From JBDHWG01 sp046328525 (GTDB taxonomy: Bacteria > Chloroflexota > Anaerolineae > Epilineales > JAHCIE01), in contig JAXLWK010000004.1 of the NCBI GenBank assembly GCA_046328525.1, positions 496,001 to 560,000 of the forward strand: DNA of 64,000 bases, read 5' to 3'. The notes beneath the pieces were generated by a model. It did no database searches. It saw only the letters and a list, made by a program, of their open reading frames with translations, and had not been told where the DNA came from. This document shows, one piece after another, positions 14,236-22,492 of this stretch. The first letter of the stretch is position 1. Every line of letters begins with the position of its first letter. The position numbers were made by a program, and so were the translations under genes.

Positions 14236-15564
14236 TTAGAACGGCTGGCCGGGGACGATCACGGCCGCCGCCGGCGCCGGCTCGACGCGCGCCGTCCCGC
14301 CGGTCAGCATCTCCAGCGCCTTCTTGAACTGGAGGTCGGTCGTGTTCTGGATGTCCTGCGCCGACAGCGTCTTCTCAATCGTCGGCGTCACGAGCTGCAC
14401 GTCCGGCTTCATCTCGACCTTCACGTCCGGCGCGATGCCCTGGCGGCGGATCATCGCCCCACCGGGCGTGAGCCACTCGCCGGTGCCGAGCAGCAGCGCC
14501 GAGCCGTCGGAGAGCTTGAACGTGCTCAGCACCGTACCCGTCCCGAAGGTCGGCATGCCAATCACCGTGCCGCGCTTGTAGTACTGCAACGCGCCCGACG
14601 TAATCTCCGCCGCGCTCGCCGTCCCCTGGTTAATCAGCACCACCATCGGGATGTCCGTCGCCTGGCCGCCCGCCTTCACCGGGTACGGAATCTCCTTGCC
14701 GCCGCGGTCGCGCTGGAGCAGCACATTCCCGTCCTTCAGGAACTCGCTCGTCACGTTGACCGCCTCGCTCAGCAGCCCGCCGGGGTTGTTGCGCAGGTCG
14801 AAGATGATCCCCGTCGCGCCCTGGGACTTCGCGTCCTGGATCGCGGCGCGCAGCTCATCCGAGGCGTTGGCGCTGTACTGGTTGAGGCGGATGTGGGCGA
14901 CCTTCGTGCCAGGCACCATAATGGACGTGACCGTCTTGACCTTGATCTTGCTGCGCGTGATCTTTAGCTCCAGCGTCTCGCCGGTGCTGGGGCGCAGCAG
15001 GGTAATCGTCACGTCGGTGCCTTCTGGCCCGCGAATCTTGCCGATGACCTCATCCAGCGTGTAGTCGGCCGTGTCCTGGCCGTCCACCTTCAGGATGACG
15101 TCGCCGGACTTGACGCCGATCTTCTCCGCCGGCGAGCCTTCAATGGGCGTGACGATCACCGGCCGCCCGTCCTTGCGTGTCACCTCGGCGCCGATGCCGC
15201 TGAACGACCCCTGGATAGACTGGGCCTGCGCGTCCGCCTCCTTCGGCGACATGAAGCGCGTGTGCCCCTGGTCGCCCAGGCTGTCGAGCATGCCCTCGAT
15301 CGCGCCGTACATCATCCTCTGGTCGTCCAACGCCTTCTCGTCCACGTAGTTGTTGTGGGCCACGTTCCAGGCTTCCCAGAAGATCTTGGCCCTCTCTTGC
15401 ACGCTCGTCGGCGCGCTACTATCCTGGAGCGCGAAGCGCGCGGCCAACAGGCGCGAGCCTCCATTGCCGAGCGCCAGGCCGGTGGTGACGCCGCCGGCGA
15501 GGAACGCGCACAGCAGGAGGCCGAACGCGACCAGGATGATGACTACAGTTCGCATGACACGCAT
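14236..15564 (-). CDS. S41 family (C-terminal processing) peptidase, catalytic dyad altered
   Basis: A 442-residue exported S41 protein. It has a membrane anchor/signal at residues 5-32, an N-terminal helical part, a PDZ domain at about 118-200 (GSFSGIGAEV, GDVILKVDG) and the protease core from about 205. The nucleophile Ser317 is present in INQGTASAAE. The usual core continues with FGKGxVQ; here it reads FGTGTVL. Thr342 stands where the general-base Lys belongs, and Leu346 where the supporting Gln belongs, with the same 25- and 4-residue spacings as in CtpB. AAGGGG precedes the ATG. It follows htrA by 58 bases on the same strand, so both probably act on envelope proteins. Confidence 0.92.
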   Translation of the reverse strand: MRVMRTVVIILVAFGLLLCAFLAGGVTTGLALGNGGSRLLAARFALQDSSAPTSVQERAKIFWEAWNVAHNNYVDEKALDDQRMMYGAIEGMLDSLGDQGHTRFMSPKEADAQAQSIQGSFSGIGAEVTRKDGRPVIVTPIEGSPAEKIGVKSGDVILKVDGQDTADYTLDEVIGKIRGPEGTDVTITLLRPSTGETLELKITRSKIKVKTVTSIMVPGTKVAHIRLNQYSANASDELRAAIQDAKSQGATGIIFDLRNNPGGLLSEAVNVTSEFLKDGNVLLQRDRGGKEIPYPVKAGGQATDIPMVVLINQGTASAAEITSGALQYYKRGTVIGMPTFGTGTVLSTFKLSDGSALLLGTGEWLTPGGAMIRRQGIAPDVKVEMKPDVQLVTPTIEKTLSAQDIQNTTDLQFKKALEMLTGGTARVEPAPAAAVIVPGQPF

Positions 15565-15622
15565 AGTTACCCCTTGAGCGATATGGAGAAGAGGCGCAAT
15601 TCGTCTTCCCCTTTTAGATGCG

Positions 15623-16849
15623 CTACCGTGCTGTTAATTTCGTCTTCGCCGTCAGAATCTGCCCGTTGCGGTAGTATGTGAGAGTAATCTCATCTCCCAC
15701 CTTGCGCTTCAGGAGGATGCTAATGAGGGAGTGGTCCTGGTCCAGCGGCATGTCATCTATCTGCACGATGATGTCGCCGCGCTGAATGTTGGCCTCCGCC
15801 GCCGGGCTGTTGCGCTCGATGTCCTGGACGAACAACCCACTGCGCACCGGCAGGCTGTACGCCGCCGCCATCGCCGGCGTAATCTCCTGGTAGCGCACGC
15901 CCAGGTACGGGTGCAGCACCTTGCCGGTGGCGATGAGCTGCTCGGTGATCTCGCGCACCGTGGCGCTGGGGATGGCGAAGCCGATGCCCTCGGTCACGTC
16001 CACCGGCGCGATGCCGTACCGGCTCGCCGCGCCCGCTGTCGGGTCGGCGCGCACGATAGCGGTGTTGATGCCGATGACCTGCCCGGCCAGGTTGACCAGC
16101 GGCCCGCCGGAGTTGCCGTGGTTGATGGCCGCGTCCGTCTGGATCAGCCCCTCCAGCGAAAGCTGCGGGCTGACGTCGAGGGTGCGGCCCAGGCCGCTGA
16201 TGATGCCGGACGTCACGCTGCCGCGAAACTGGCCGAGCGGGCTGCCGATGGCGACCACCGGCTCGCCCTCCTGGAGCTGCGTCGAATCACCCAGGGTGGC
16301 GAAGGCGGGGACCGGCCCATCCACCTTCACGACCGCCAGGTCATTGTACGGGTCGCTACCGACGAGCGTACACGGCGCTTTCTTGCCATCGGCGAAGATG
16401 ATCTCGATCTTCGCCGCGCCGTCTATCACGTGGTGGTTGGTCACGATGTGGCCCTGCTCGTCCACAATCACCCCCGACCCCGACGCCTTGACATCCTGCT
16501 GCGTCGGCAGGCCGAACATGTACGGCGCGAAGCCCTGCGGCCGCGCCACCTGGGGCATGGTGCTGACGACGGTGACGACGGCCGGCTTCACGCGCCGCAC
16601 CACGTCCACCAGCGACGTCTCCTGGCGGATGCTCAGCGTCTCCGGCAGCACCGTCGGCGCGGGCGCGAGCGCCGTATCGCGGCGGGCCAGGGCGTAGCCG
16701 CCGGCCGCGCCGATGCCCGCGCTCAGCGCGACGAGCACAAGCACGGCCACGCCGACGAGCACGAGCGGCGCGGACGAGCGGCGCCGCGGGGGCGGGGGCG
16801 GCTCAGGCGGTTCAGGGAAGGCCGGGGACACCGAATAGTGCATAGACAC
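15623..16849 (-). CDS. HtrA/DegP-like trypsin-fold serine protease with PDZ domain
   Basis: A 408-residue membrane-anchored HtrA. Residues 1-25 form a Pro-rich cytoplasmic segment, 28-50 a transmembrane helix, and the extracytoplasmic protease carries His140 (TNHH), Asp170 (YNDLAV) and Ser247 (GNSGGP). A single PDZ domain occupies about 310-405. It degrades or refolds damaged envelope proteins. The GTG at 16849 has AGGA just upstream; an ATG two codons later is equally possible. Its promoter carries four repeats with 11-base spacing, implying control by a two-component regulator. The S41 gene follows. Confidence 0.95.
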   Translation of the reverse strand: MSMHYSVSPAFPEPPEPPPPPRRRSSAPLVLVGVAVLVLVALSAGIGAAGGYALARRDTALAPAPTVLPETLSIRQETSLVDVVRRVKPAVVTVVSTMPQVARPQGFAPYMFGLPTQQDVKASGSGVIVDEQGHIVTNHHVIDGAAKIEIIFADGKKAPCTLVGSDPYNDLAVVKVDGPVPAFATLGDSTQLQEGEPVVAIGSPLGQFRGSVTSGIISGLGRTLDVSPQLSLEGLIQTDAAINHGNSGGPLVNLAGQVIGINTAIVRADPTAGAASRYGIAPVDVTEGIGFAIPSATVREITEQLIATGKVLHPYLGVRYQEITPAMAAAYSLPVRSGLFVQDIERNSPAAEANIQRGDIIVQIDDMPLDQDHSLISILLKRKVGDEITLTYYRNGQILTAKTKLTAR

Positions 16850-16935
16850 GCAATCCTGGCAGACTCCATTACCACGCGGACAACGCCGACAGCATAAAAT
16901 CTGGGGCGCGGCGCCTGGCCGCGTCCCCGCCTACA

Positions 16936-16990
16936 GTTATACGCAATGTGGCTGAAATGTGGCTGAGAATCGCGTGAGAACTCGCTGAGA
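16936..16990 (-). promoter_or_regulatory. htrA promoter with four 11-bp-phased regulator sites
   Basis: On the plus strand the words GCTGAAA, GCTGAGA, CGTGAGA and GCTGAGA begin at 16951, 16962, 16973 and 16984, exactly 11 bases apart. On the minus strand the -10 element TATAAC is at 16941-16936, nine bases beyond the nearest repeat, so the array covers the -35 position. Equal 11-base direct repeats overlapping -35 are the hallmark of OmpR/PhoB-family activators. Confidence 0.7.
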
Positions 16991-17080
16991 GTCTAGCATG
17001 AGCTGGGGCCGGGCGCAAAAACGCGCGAGGTAAGACCGCCGCCGCCGGCGCGCTCTAGCGAGTGGGCGCTGCCCGCCGTC

Positions 17081-17188
17081 GCCGCCGTAGGCTAAACCCT
17101 ACGGCTACCTATGCAAGCCCAAAGGGCTGAGAACGTAGTCCCAGCCTCTCAGGCTTCCATTCCTAGCCCGCTGCTTCAGCGGCGGGCG
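17081..17188. repeat. Repeat family A, copy 3
   Basis: The three-stem unit again, slightly diverged (GCTAAACCCTACGGC in the first stem). It occupies the end of the 360-base gap between htrA and the oxidoreductase gene; the rest of that gap holds the htrA promoter. Confidence 0.85.
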
Positions 17189-17209
17189 TAGTCCCTCATT
17201 GGAGCACCC

Positions 17210-17608
17210 ATGTCCGCCACGATGACCCAGACCGCCCGCCCGTTCACCGCCCTCGACGGCCACAAGTACATGAACCTCACGACCTTCCGCAAGAGCGGCG
17301 ACGGGGTCGTGACGCCGGTCTGGTTCGCCGAGGACGGCGGCCGGCTCTACGTCATGACCCAGATGTCGGCCGGCAAGACCAAGCGCATCCGCAACACCGG
17401 CCGCGTCGAAGTCGCCCCCGCCGACCGCGCCGGCAAGCCCCTCGGCGCGTCGCTGCCCGGCCAGGCGCGCCTCCTGACGGGCGCGGAGGCCGACGCCGCC
17501 AACGCACGCCTCAGCAAGAAGTACGGCCTGATGAAGCGCATGTTCGAGCTGATGGGCGTCGCGCGCAAGAACGGCCGCGTCTTCATCGAGATCACGCCGG
17601 TCGTTTGA
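17210..17608 (+). CDS. PPOX-class F420/flavin-dependent oxidoreductase
   Basis: A 132-residue split-beta-barrel protein. It contains KYMNLTTFRKSGDGVVTPVWFA and YVMTQMSAGKTKRIRNTGRVEVAP, typical of PPOX-class enzymes that use F420 or FMN to reduce small substrates or hold the cofactor. The start at 17210 is an ATG; a second ATG four codons in is possible. It is the first plus-strand gene after a long minus-strand block, and its stop lies 32 bases before the type IIG gene. The shared direction may be coincidental. Confidence 0.88.
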   Translation: MSATMTQTARPFTALDGHKYMNLTTFRKSGDGVVTPVWFAEDGGRLYVMTQMSAGKTKRIRNTGRVEVAPADRAGKPLGASLPGQARLLTGAEADAANARLSKKYGLMKRMFELMGVARKNGRVFIEITPVV

Positions 17609-17640
17609 CAGCGCGTCCCAGGTCTGCTATCCTCTCGCGC

Positions 17641-20600
17641 ATGAGCATTCCTGCCCGCGTCGCCCACCTGGTCGAGCATTTCCACGCCAACCGCGCGGAC
17701 CTGCGCTCCCCCCACTACAATGAGACGCAGGTCCGCCGCGAGTTCATTGACCCATTGTTCAAGGCCCTCGGCTGGGACGTAGACAACGAGGGCAGCGCGC
17801 CGGAGGCATACAAGGACGTCATCCACGAGGACGCCGTCAAGATCGGCGGCGTCACCAAGGCCCCCGACTACTCCTTCCGCGTCGGCGGCGAGCGCAAGTT
17901 CTTCGTCGAGGCCAAGAAGCCCGCCGTCAACCTCAGGACCGACACCAGCCCCGCCTTCCAGCTCCGCCGCTACGCCTGGTCCGCCAACCTGCCCATCAGC
18001 ATCCTGACCGACTTCGAGGAGTTCATCGTCTACGACTGCCGCGTCCGGCCCGACCAGGCCGACCGCGCCGACACCGCCCGCATCCTCTACCTCACCTACG
18101 AGCACTACCTCGACCAGTGGGACAGCATCGCCGGGCTGTTCGCCCGCGACGCCGTCCTCCACGGCGCGCTCGATCAGTACGTGGACACGCTCAAGACGCA
18201 CAGGGGCGTGGCGACGGTGGACGCGGCATTCCTCAGGGAGATCGAGGGCTGGCGCGACACCCTCGCCCGCGACATCGCTCGCCGCAACCCCGGCCTGGGC
18301 CAGCGCGACCTCAACTTCGCGGTGCAGATGACTATTGATCGCGTCATCTTCCTGCGCATGGCCGAGGACCGCGGCATCGAGCCGTATGGCGAGCTTCTGG
18401 CGCTGTGCAACGGGGCCAACGTCTACGAGCGCCTGGCGGTGATGTTCAAGCAGGCCGACGACCGCTACAACTCCGGCCTGTTCCACTTCAAGCGCGAGCG
18501 GGGCCGCGACGACCCCGACGACCTGACCCTCGACCTGCGCGTCGGCGACGAGCCACTGAAGGCCATCTTCAGGTCGCTGTACTACCCCGACAGCCCCTAC
18601 GAGTTCTCCGTCCTGCCCATCGAAATCCTCGGCCACGTCTACGAGCAGTTCCTCGGCAAGGTCATCACCCTGACGCCCGACCACGGCGCTGTGGTCGAGG
18701 AGAAGCCGGAGGTGCGCAAGGCCGGCGGCGTCTACTACACGCCGACGTACATCGTGGACTACATCGTCGAGCATACGATAGGGAAGCTGCTGGACGGGAA
18801 GACGCCGCGCCAGGTGGCCGGCGCGGGCAAGGCCGCCCCCTTGCGCGTCGTGGACCCGGCGTGCGGCTCCGGCTCGTTCCTCATCGGCGCGTACGGCTAC
18901 CTTCTCGACTGGTACCGCCGCCGCTACGTGGAGGAGGGGCCGGCGCGCCACAAGAAGGAGCTATACCAGGGCGCGGACGGGGAGTGGCGGCTGACGACGG
19001 CCGAGCGCAAACGCATCTTGCTGGACCACATCTACGGCGTGGACATTGACGCCCAGGCGGTCGAAGTCACAAAACTGTCGCTGCTGCTCAAGGTGCTGGA
19101 GGGGGAGAACCGCCAGGTGCTCGTGCGCCAGTTGCGGATGTTCCAGGAGCGCGCCCTGCCCGACCTGGAGCACAACATCCAGTGCGGCAACTCGCTGATT
19201 GGCCCGGATTTCTACGATGGGCAGCTGGGGCTGCTGGACGACGAGGCGCGCTACCGCATCAACGTGTTCGACTGGCGCGCGGCGTTCCCCCAGGTCTTCC
19301 AGGGCGACAACCCTGGCTTCGACGCCGTCATCGGCAACCCGCCGTACATCCGCATCCAGAATCTCCGAGAGTTTCAGCCGCTAGAAGTGGGCTACTACGA
19401 GAAAACCTTTGCATCCGCCCAAGGCAAGTACGATGTTTATGTCTTGTTTCTTGAGCGAAATATCTGGCTACTGAAGCAACAAGGGATATTCGGAGTCATC
19501 GTACCCAACAAGCTGCTTGTGGTAGATTATGGCAAGAACATTAGACGCACATTATCGACGCTGGGATTTGTTTACGAAATAGTCTCCTTTGGACAGCTTC
19601 AAATATTCCCCCAAGCCAGTACGTACACGTGTTTGCTTTTCTGGGCGAAAGACAGCCTCGAAGATCTGTTGTATACGCAGTTCCACGACCTATCGAGTGT
19701 GACCGATGATCTCAAGCGCTTAGCGCCTTCAAGCGCATCCGAAAGGTTCTCGACGAGGGTATTAGCTGCTCCAAGGAATACAGGGGAATGGCAGTTCAAC
19801 GCTGATCGAAACGCGGAAATCATCCTGCCCTTGGCGAAGAAATGGACAAGACTCCAGTTGGTAACTGACCGAGTATTCCAAGGCATAATAACTGGTGGCG
19901 ATAAGCTGTTCCTGTTTGAGATTCGAGAGTGGGACACGCATCGAGCAGTAGTCTATTCTCGCGAGTACGAGAGGGAGTTCGAACTAGAGAGCGAATTACT
20001 GCGACCATTTATGCGAGGTTCAAATATCAAGCGATATTCGCTCCAGAAACCGGATTTCTTTGTCCTTTACCCCTACAAGTTGAGAGGAAGTAGCACAGTT
20101 CATCTGGCGGAAGACGAGCTTCAGCGCGAATTCCCTAGGGCCTGGGACTACCTAACACTCGCACGTCCTCAACTCTCAGCTCGTGGTTCCGCTCGTATGA
20201 AATACCCGACCTGGTATGCGTTGTGGAATCAGCGCGACCTAAGACTGTTGACCAGCCGCAAGCTCCTGGTCCCGACTATCGCCACTCGCCCATCCTTCGC
20301 CATTGATATGAAGGGGGAATTCTTCTTTCTTGGAAGTGGTGCCGGAGGGCCTGGTGCCTACGGCATTACACTGTCACAGCAAGTTGAATCGCCTTACTAT
20401 GCGCTCGGATTGCTCAACAGTCATGTGACTGAGGTCTTCATCAATGCAACAAGCAGCGTGTTTCGGGGCGGCTATCGCGCCTACAGCCAGCAGTACCTTT
20501 GGGGTATTCCGTACCGCACGATAGACTTCGCCAACGCGGCGGACCGGGCGCGGCACGACCGGATGGTCGCCATGGTCGAGGAGATGCTGCGCCTGCACAA

Positions 20601-20748
20601 GCGCCTGGCCGAGGCCCGCACGCCCCACGAGAAGACCGCCCTCCAACACCAGGTAGACGCCCTCGACCGCCAGATAGACGCGCTCGTGTACGCCCTCTAC
20701 GGCCTGACCGACGAGGAGATTCGCATCGTGGAGGGCGGCGGCGCGTAG
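17641..20748 (+). CDS. Type IIG/IIL restriction-modification enzyme (fused nuclease, methyltransferase, specificity)
   Basis: A 1035-residue single-chain enzyme. The N-terminal nuclease shows Asp76 and Glu90-Ala-Lys92 (PDY...VEAK). A helical connector follows. The adenine methyltransferase has DPACGSGSF near 405-413 and NPPYI near 565-569, and the C-terminal target recognition region ends in a predicted coiled segment (HDRMVAMVEEMLRLHKRLAEA). One protein therefore both marks and cuts a site. ATG 17641 is preferred to a TTG at 17605 that would overlap the previous gene. DNA for roughly residues 570-950 (about 19350-20500) is much AT-richer (43% GC in one 60-base stretch) than the rest, fitting exchange of the specificity part. 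Confidence 0.93.
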   Translation: MSIPARVAHLVEHFHANRADLRSPHYNETQVRREFIDPLFKALGWDVDNEGSAPEAYKDVIHEDAVKIGGVTKAPDYSFRVGGERKFFVEAKKPAVNLRTDTSPAFQLRRYAWSANLPISILTDFEEFIVYDCRVRPDQADRADTARILYLTYEHYLDQWDSIAGLFARDAVLHGALDQYVDTLKTHRGVATVDAAFLREIEGWRDTLARDIARRNPGLGQRDLNFAVQMTIDRVIFLRMAEDRGIEPYGELLALCNGANVYERLAVMFKQADDRYNSGLFHFKRERGRDDPDDLTLDLRVGDEPLKAIFRSLYYPDSPYEFSVLPIEILGHVYEQFLGKVITLTPDHGAVVEEKPEVRKAGGVYYTPTYIVDYIVEHTIGKLLDGKTPRQVAGAGKAAPLRVVDPACGSGSFLIGAYGYLLDWYRRRYVEEGPARHKKELYQGADGEWRLTTAERKRILLDHIYGVDIDAQAVEVTKLSLLLKVLEGENRQVLVRQLRMFQERALPDLEHNIQCGNSLIGPDFYDGQLGLLDDEARYRINVFDWRAAFPQVFQGDNPGFDAVIGNPPYIRIQNLREFQPLEVGYYEKTFASAQGKYDVYVLFLERNIWLLKQQGIFGVIVPNKLLVVDYGKNIRRTLSTLGFVYEIVSFGQLQIFPQASTYTCLLFWAKDSLEDLLYTQFHDLSSVTDDLKRLAPSSASERFSTRVLAAPRNTGEWQFNADRNAEIILPLAKKWTRLQLVTDRVFQGIITGGDKLFLFEIREWDTHRAVVYSREYEREFELESELLRPFMRGSNIKRYSLQKPDFFVLYPYKLRGSSTVHLAEDELQREFPRAWDYLTLARPQLSARGSARMKYPTWYALWNQRDLRLLTSRKLLVPTIATRPSFAIDMKGEFFFLGSGAGGPGAYGITLSQQVESPYYALGLLNSHVTEVFINATSSVFRGGYRAYSQQYLWGIPYRTIDFANAADRARHDRMVAMVEEMLRLHKRLAEARTPHEKTALQHQVDALDRQIDALVYALYGLTDEEIRIVEGGGA

Positions 20749-20885
20749 GGCGTGCGGGCCGCGCGAAGAGAATAGGAACGCCAAGGCACTGAGGCGCAAA
20801 GAAGGACAACGGGGGTTCCCCCTTGGCGTTGCCATCTCTTGATCGGAAAGGTCGCCGGGGCCGCGTCGTCGCCCGCCGCCGCCAC

Positions 20886-20995
20886 CCGCCGTAGGCTCAA
20901 GCCTACGGCTAAGGATGCAAGCCCAAGGGGCTGGGGAGCCGGAGCCTCAGCCTCTCCGGCTTGCACCCGTAGCCCGCTGCTTCAGCGGCGGGCGG
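20886..20995. repeat. Repeat family A, copy 4
   Basis: The cleanest copy: GCCGTAGGCT and AGCCTACGGC form a perfect first stem. It is preceded by a separate 10-base inverted repeat, AACGCCAAGG with CCTTGGCGTT (about 20779-20829), and followed by the CTGCTGGTG extension shared with copy 2. No gene is seen from 20749 to 21168. Confidence 0.85.
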
Positions 20996-21168
20996 ACCTG
21001 GCGAAGGGGCGACAGCGATTTTCGCTCGTCTGCTGGTGGACATAAGTCCATGAGGATATCCTCTGAAAACAGTCCCGCTCGCAACGGATCGGGGGCACGG
21101 AATTCACGGATGGGTTTGCTCCGTATCCGTTGCGAAGTAAACCGCAGTCGAGACCCCTGCCGAGGCGG

Positions 21169-22236
21169 TTAGCCGACCGGCTGCACCGTGATCTCGATGC
21201 CGCTGGTCGGCGCGCCTCGTGTAATGACGCGGTACACCTGTGTTGAGGTATAGATGAGCCGTCCATTGTCCTTGATCGTCGCCCGAAGTTGGTAGGTGCG
21301 GAAGTCTTCAATGACGGCCGGGTCGTAGCTCACCGAAAAGTCCACCGGGAGCTGGCCGAAGTTCTCGAGGGTCTGCGTCCCGATGACCTTGGCGGGCGCG
21401 TCGGCCAGGGACACGTCCTGGAGCGAGACCTCGAGGACGGCGGTCGGCGGCAGGGCGCTGCGGTCCAACTTGCTGACCGTTCCGGTCACGGCCGCGGTGG
21501 CGGCGGCGCCGGCAGACTGTAGGTTGATCGAGGTAGACACGGCCACGTTACCGGTCGCGGCGTCCACGTCGAACACCTCGACGGTGATAGGGGCAGGGGC
21601 GGGGGGCGGCGTGTAGGTGACCGGCGTGATGAACCACGATGGGTCACAGCACGGCGTCTTGACCTGGAAGAAGCCTTTGCCCAGCTCCTTGCCGGCGGCG
21701 TCGGTGACGCGGTAGTTCAGGTTGCCCTCGAAGGGGAAGTAGCTCGTCCGCCCGACGATGGTGACCGGGCTGCCCACGGTCGCGCCTGCCGGCGGCTGCA
21801 CGAGGGCGATGACGCGGCCCGACGGCAGCGCCTCCACCTGGAGATTGACGGTGGCCGCGCCGAACCTGGAGCCGTCGGCGGCGTTCAGGTCGTAGACCTC
21901 AAGGGTGATCGGCCCACCCTGGGCCGGCGGGTCAAACGTCAGGGACGCGTTGAATGATGCTGATCCGGTCATCTCGCCAGTAACCTGGAAGCCGCCCTTG
22001 CCGATCTCGGCGCCCGACGCATCGGTCACGCGGTAGCTCAGGTTGCCCTCGAACGGGAAGCGGCTGGCCGTACCGGTGACGGTCATCGGGCTGCCGACGA
22101 CGGTTCCGGCAGCGGGCGAGGTGATGGTGATCGTCTGCGGAGCGGCCTGCTCGCGGGGCGCGGCCGATGCGCCGTAAGCGCCGACCATCCCGACGAGAAG
22201 GGCGAGCAGAATGGGAAGCCAGGGACGGATACGCAT
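21169..22236 (-). CDS. Secreted Gmad2-domain protein with YbaY-like C-terminal domain
   Basis: A 355-residue exported protein. A signal peptide covers about residues 1-26 (ends ASAAPRE). Two tandem Gmad2-type immunoglobulin-like domains follow at about 33-130 and 135-235. Both carry VGSPxTVxGxxxxFPFEGNLxYRVTDAxGxEzGKGxFQV. A final domain (about 240-350, VTGTVSKLDRSALPPTAVLEVSLQDVSLADAPAKVIG) matches the YbaY/YscW lipoprotein fold. Related proteins sit at the cell surface and are linked to envelope or antimicrobial tolerance. GAGGAG lies upstream of ATG 22236. Repeat B separates it from the permease genes. Confidence 0.85.
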   Translation of the reverse strand: MRIRPWLPILLALLVGMVGAYGASAAPREQAAPQTITITSPAAGTVVGSPMTVTGTASRFPFEGNLSYRVTDASGAEIGKGGFQVTGEMTGSASFNASLTFDPPAQGGPITLEVYDLNAADGSRFGAATVNLQVEALPSGRVIALVQPPAGATVGSPVTIVGRTSYFPFEGNLNYRVTDAAGKELGKGFFQVKTPCCDPSWFITPVTYTPPPAPAPITVEVFDVDAATGNVAVSTSINLQSAGAAATAAVTGTVSKLDRSALPPTAVLEVSLQDVSLADAPAKVIGTQTLENFGQLPVDFSVSYDPAVIEDFRTYQLRATIKDNGRLIYTSTQVYRVITRGAPTSGIEITVQPVG

Positions 22237-22257
22237 AAAGAGAGGCTCCTCTAGGAT

Positions 22258-22490
22258 GACCGTCATTGCGAGAACGTCATGCTCTGTGACGGCATATGCC
22301 GCCACACGGACACCGCCAAGTTGTCATTGCGAGCGTCAGCGAAGCAATCTCCCGCCCTTGCGAACGGCGGTCTGAGCGGCAACGGCATGTCTTTCACCAA
22401 GCGAGAGATTGCTTCGGCGGCAAGGCCCGCCTCGCAATGACAACAGGTCGTGTATGTTCTGGGCGGCATAACCTCGCAATGACAGAGCGG
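22258..22490. repeat. Repeat family B, copy 1 (composite)
   Basis: A palindromic element bounded by GTCATTGCGAG and CTCGCAATGAC with GAAGCAATCTC and GAGATTGCTTC inside (core 22323-22441). It is wrapped in an outer module that starts with another GTCATTGCGAG and ends with another CTCGCAATGAC. The same outer module is present at 36508. It fills the whole gap between the Gmad2 and permease genes. Confidence 0.85.
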
Positions 22491-22492
22491 CA

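Noticed and set aside
17347..18951. A 534-codon minus-strand frame opposite the type IIG gene
   Set aside because: It spans two real plus-strand genes and shows no family features.
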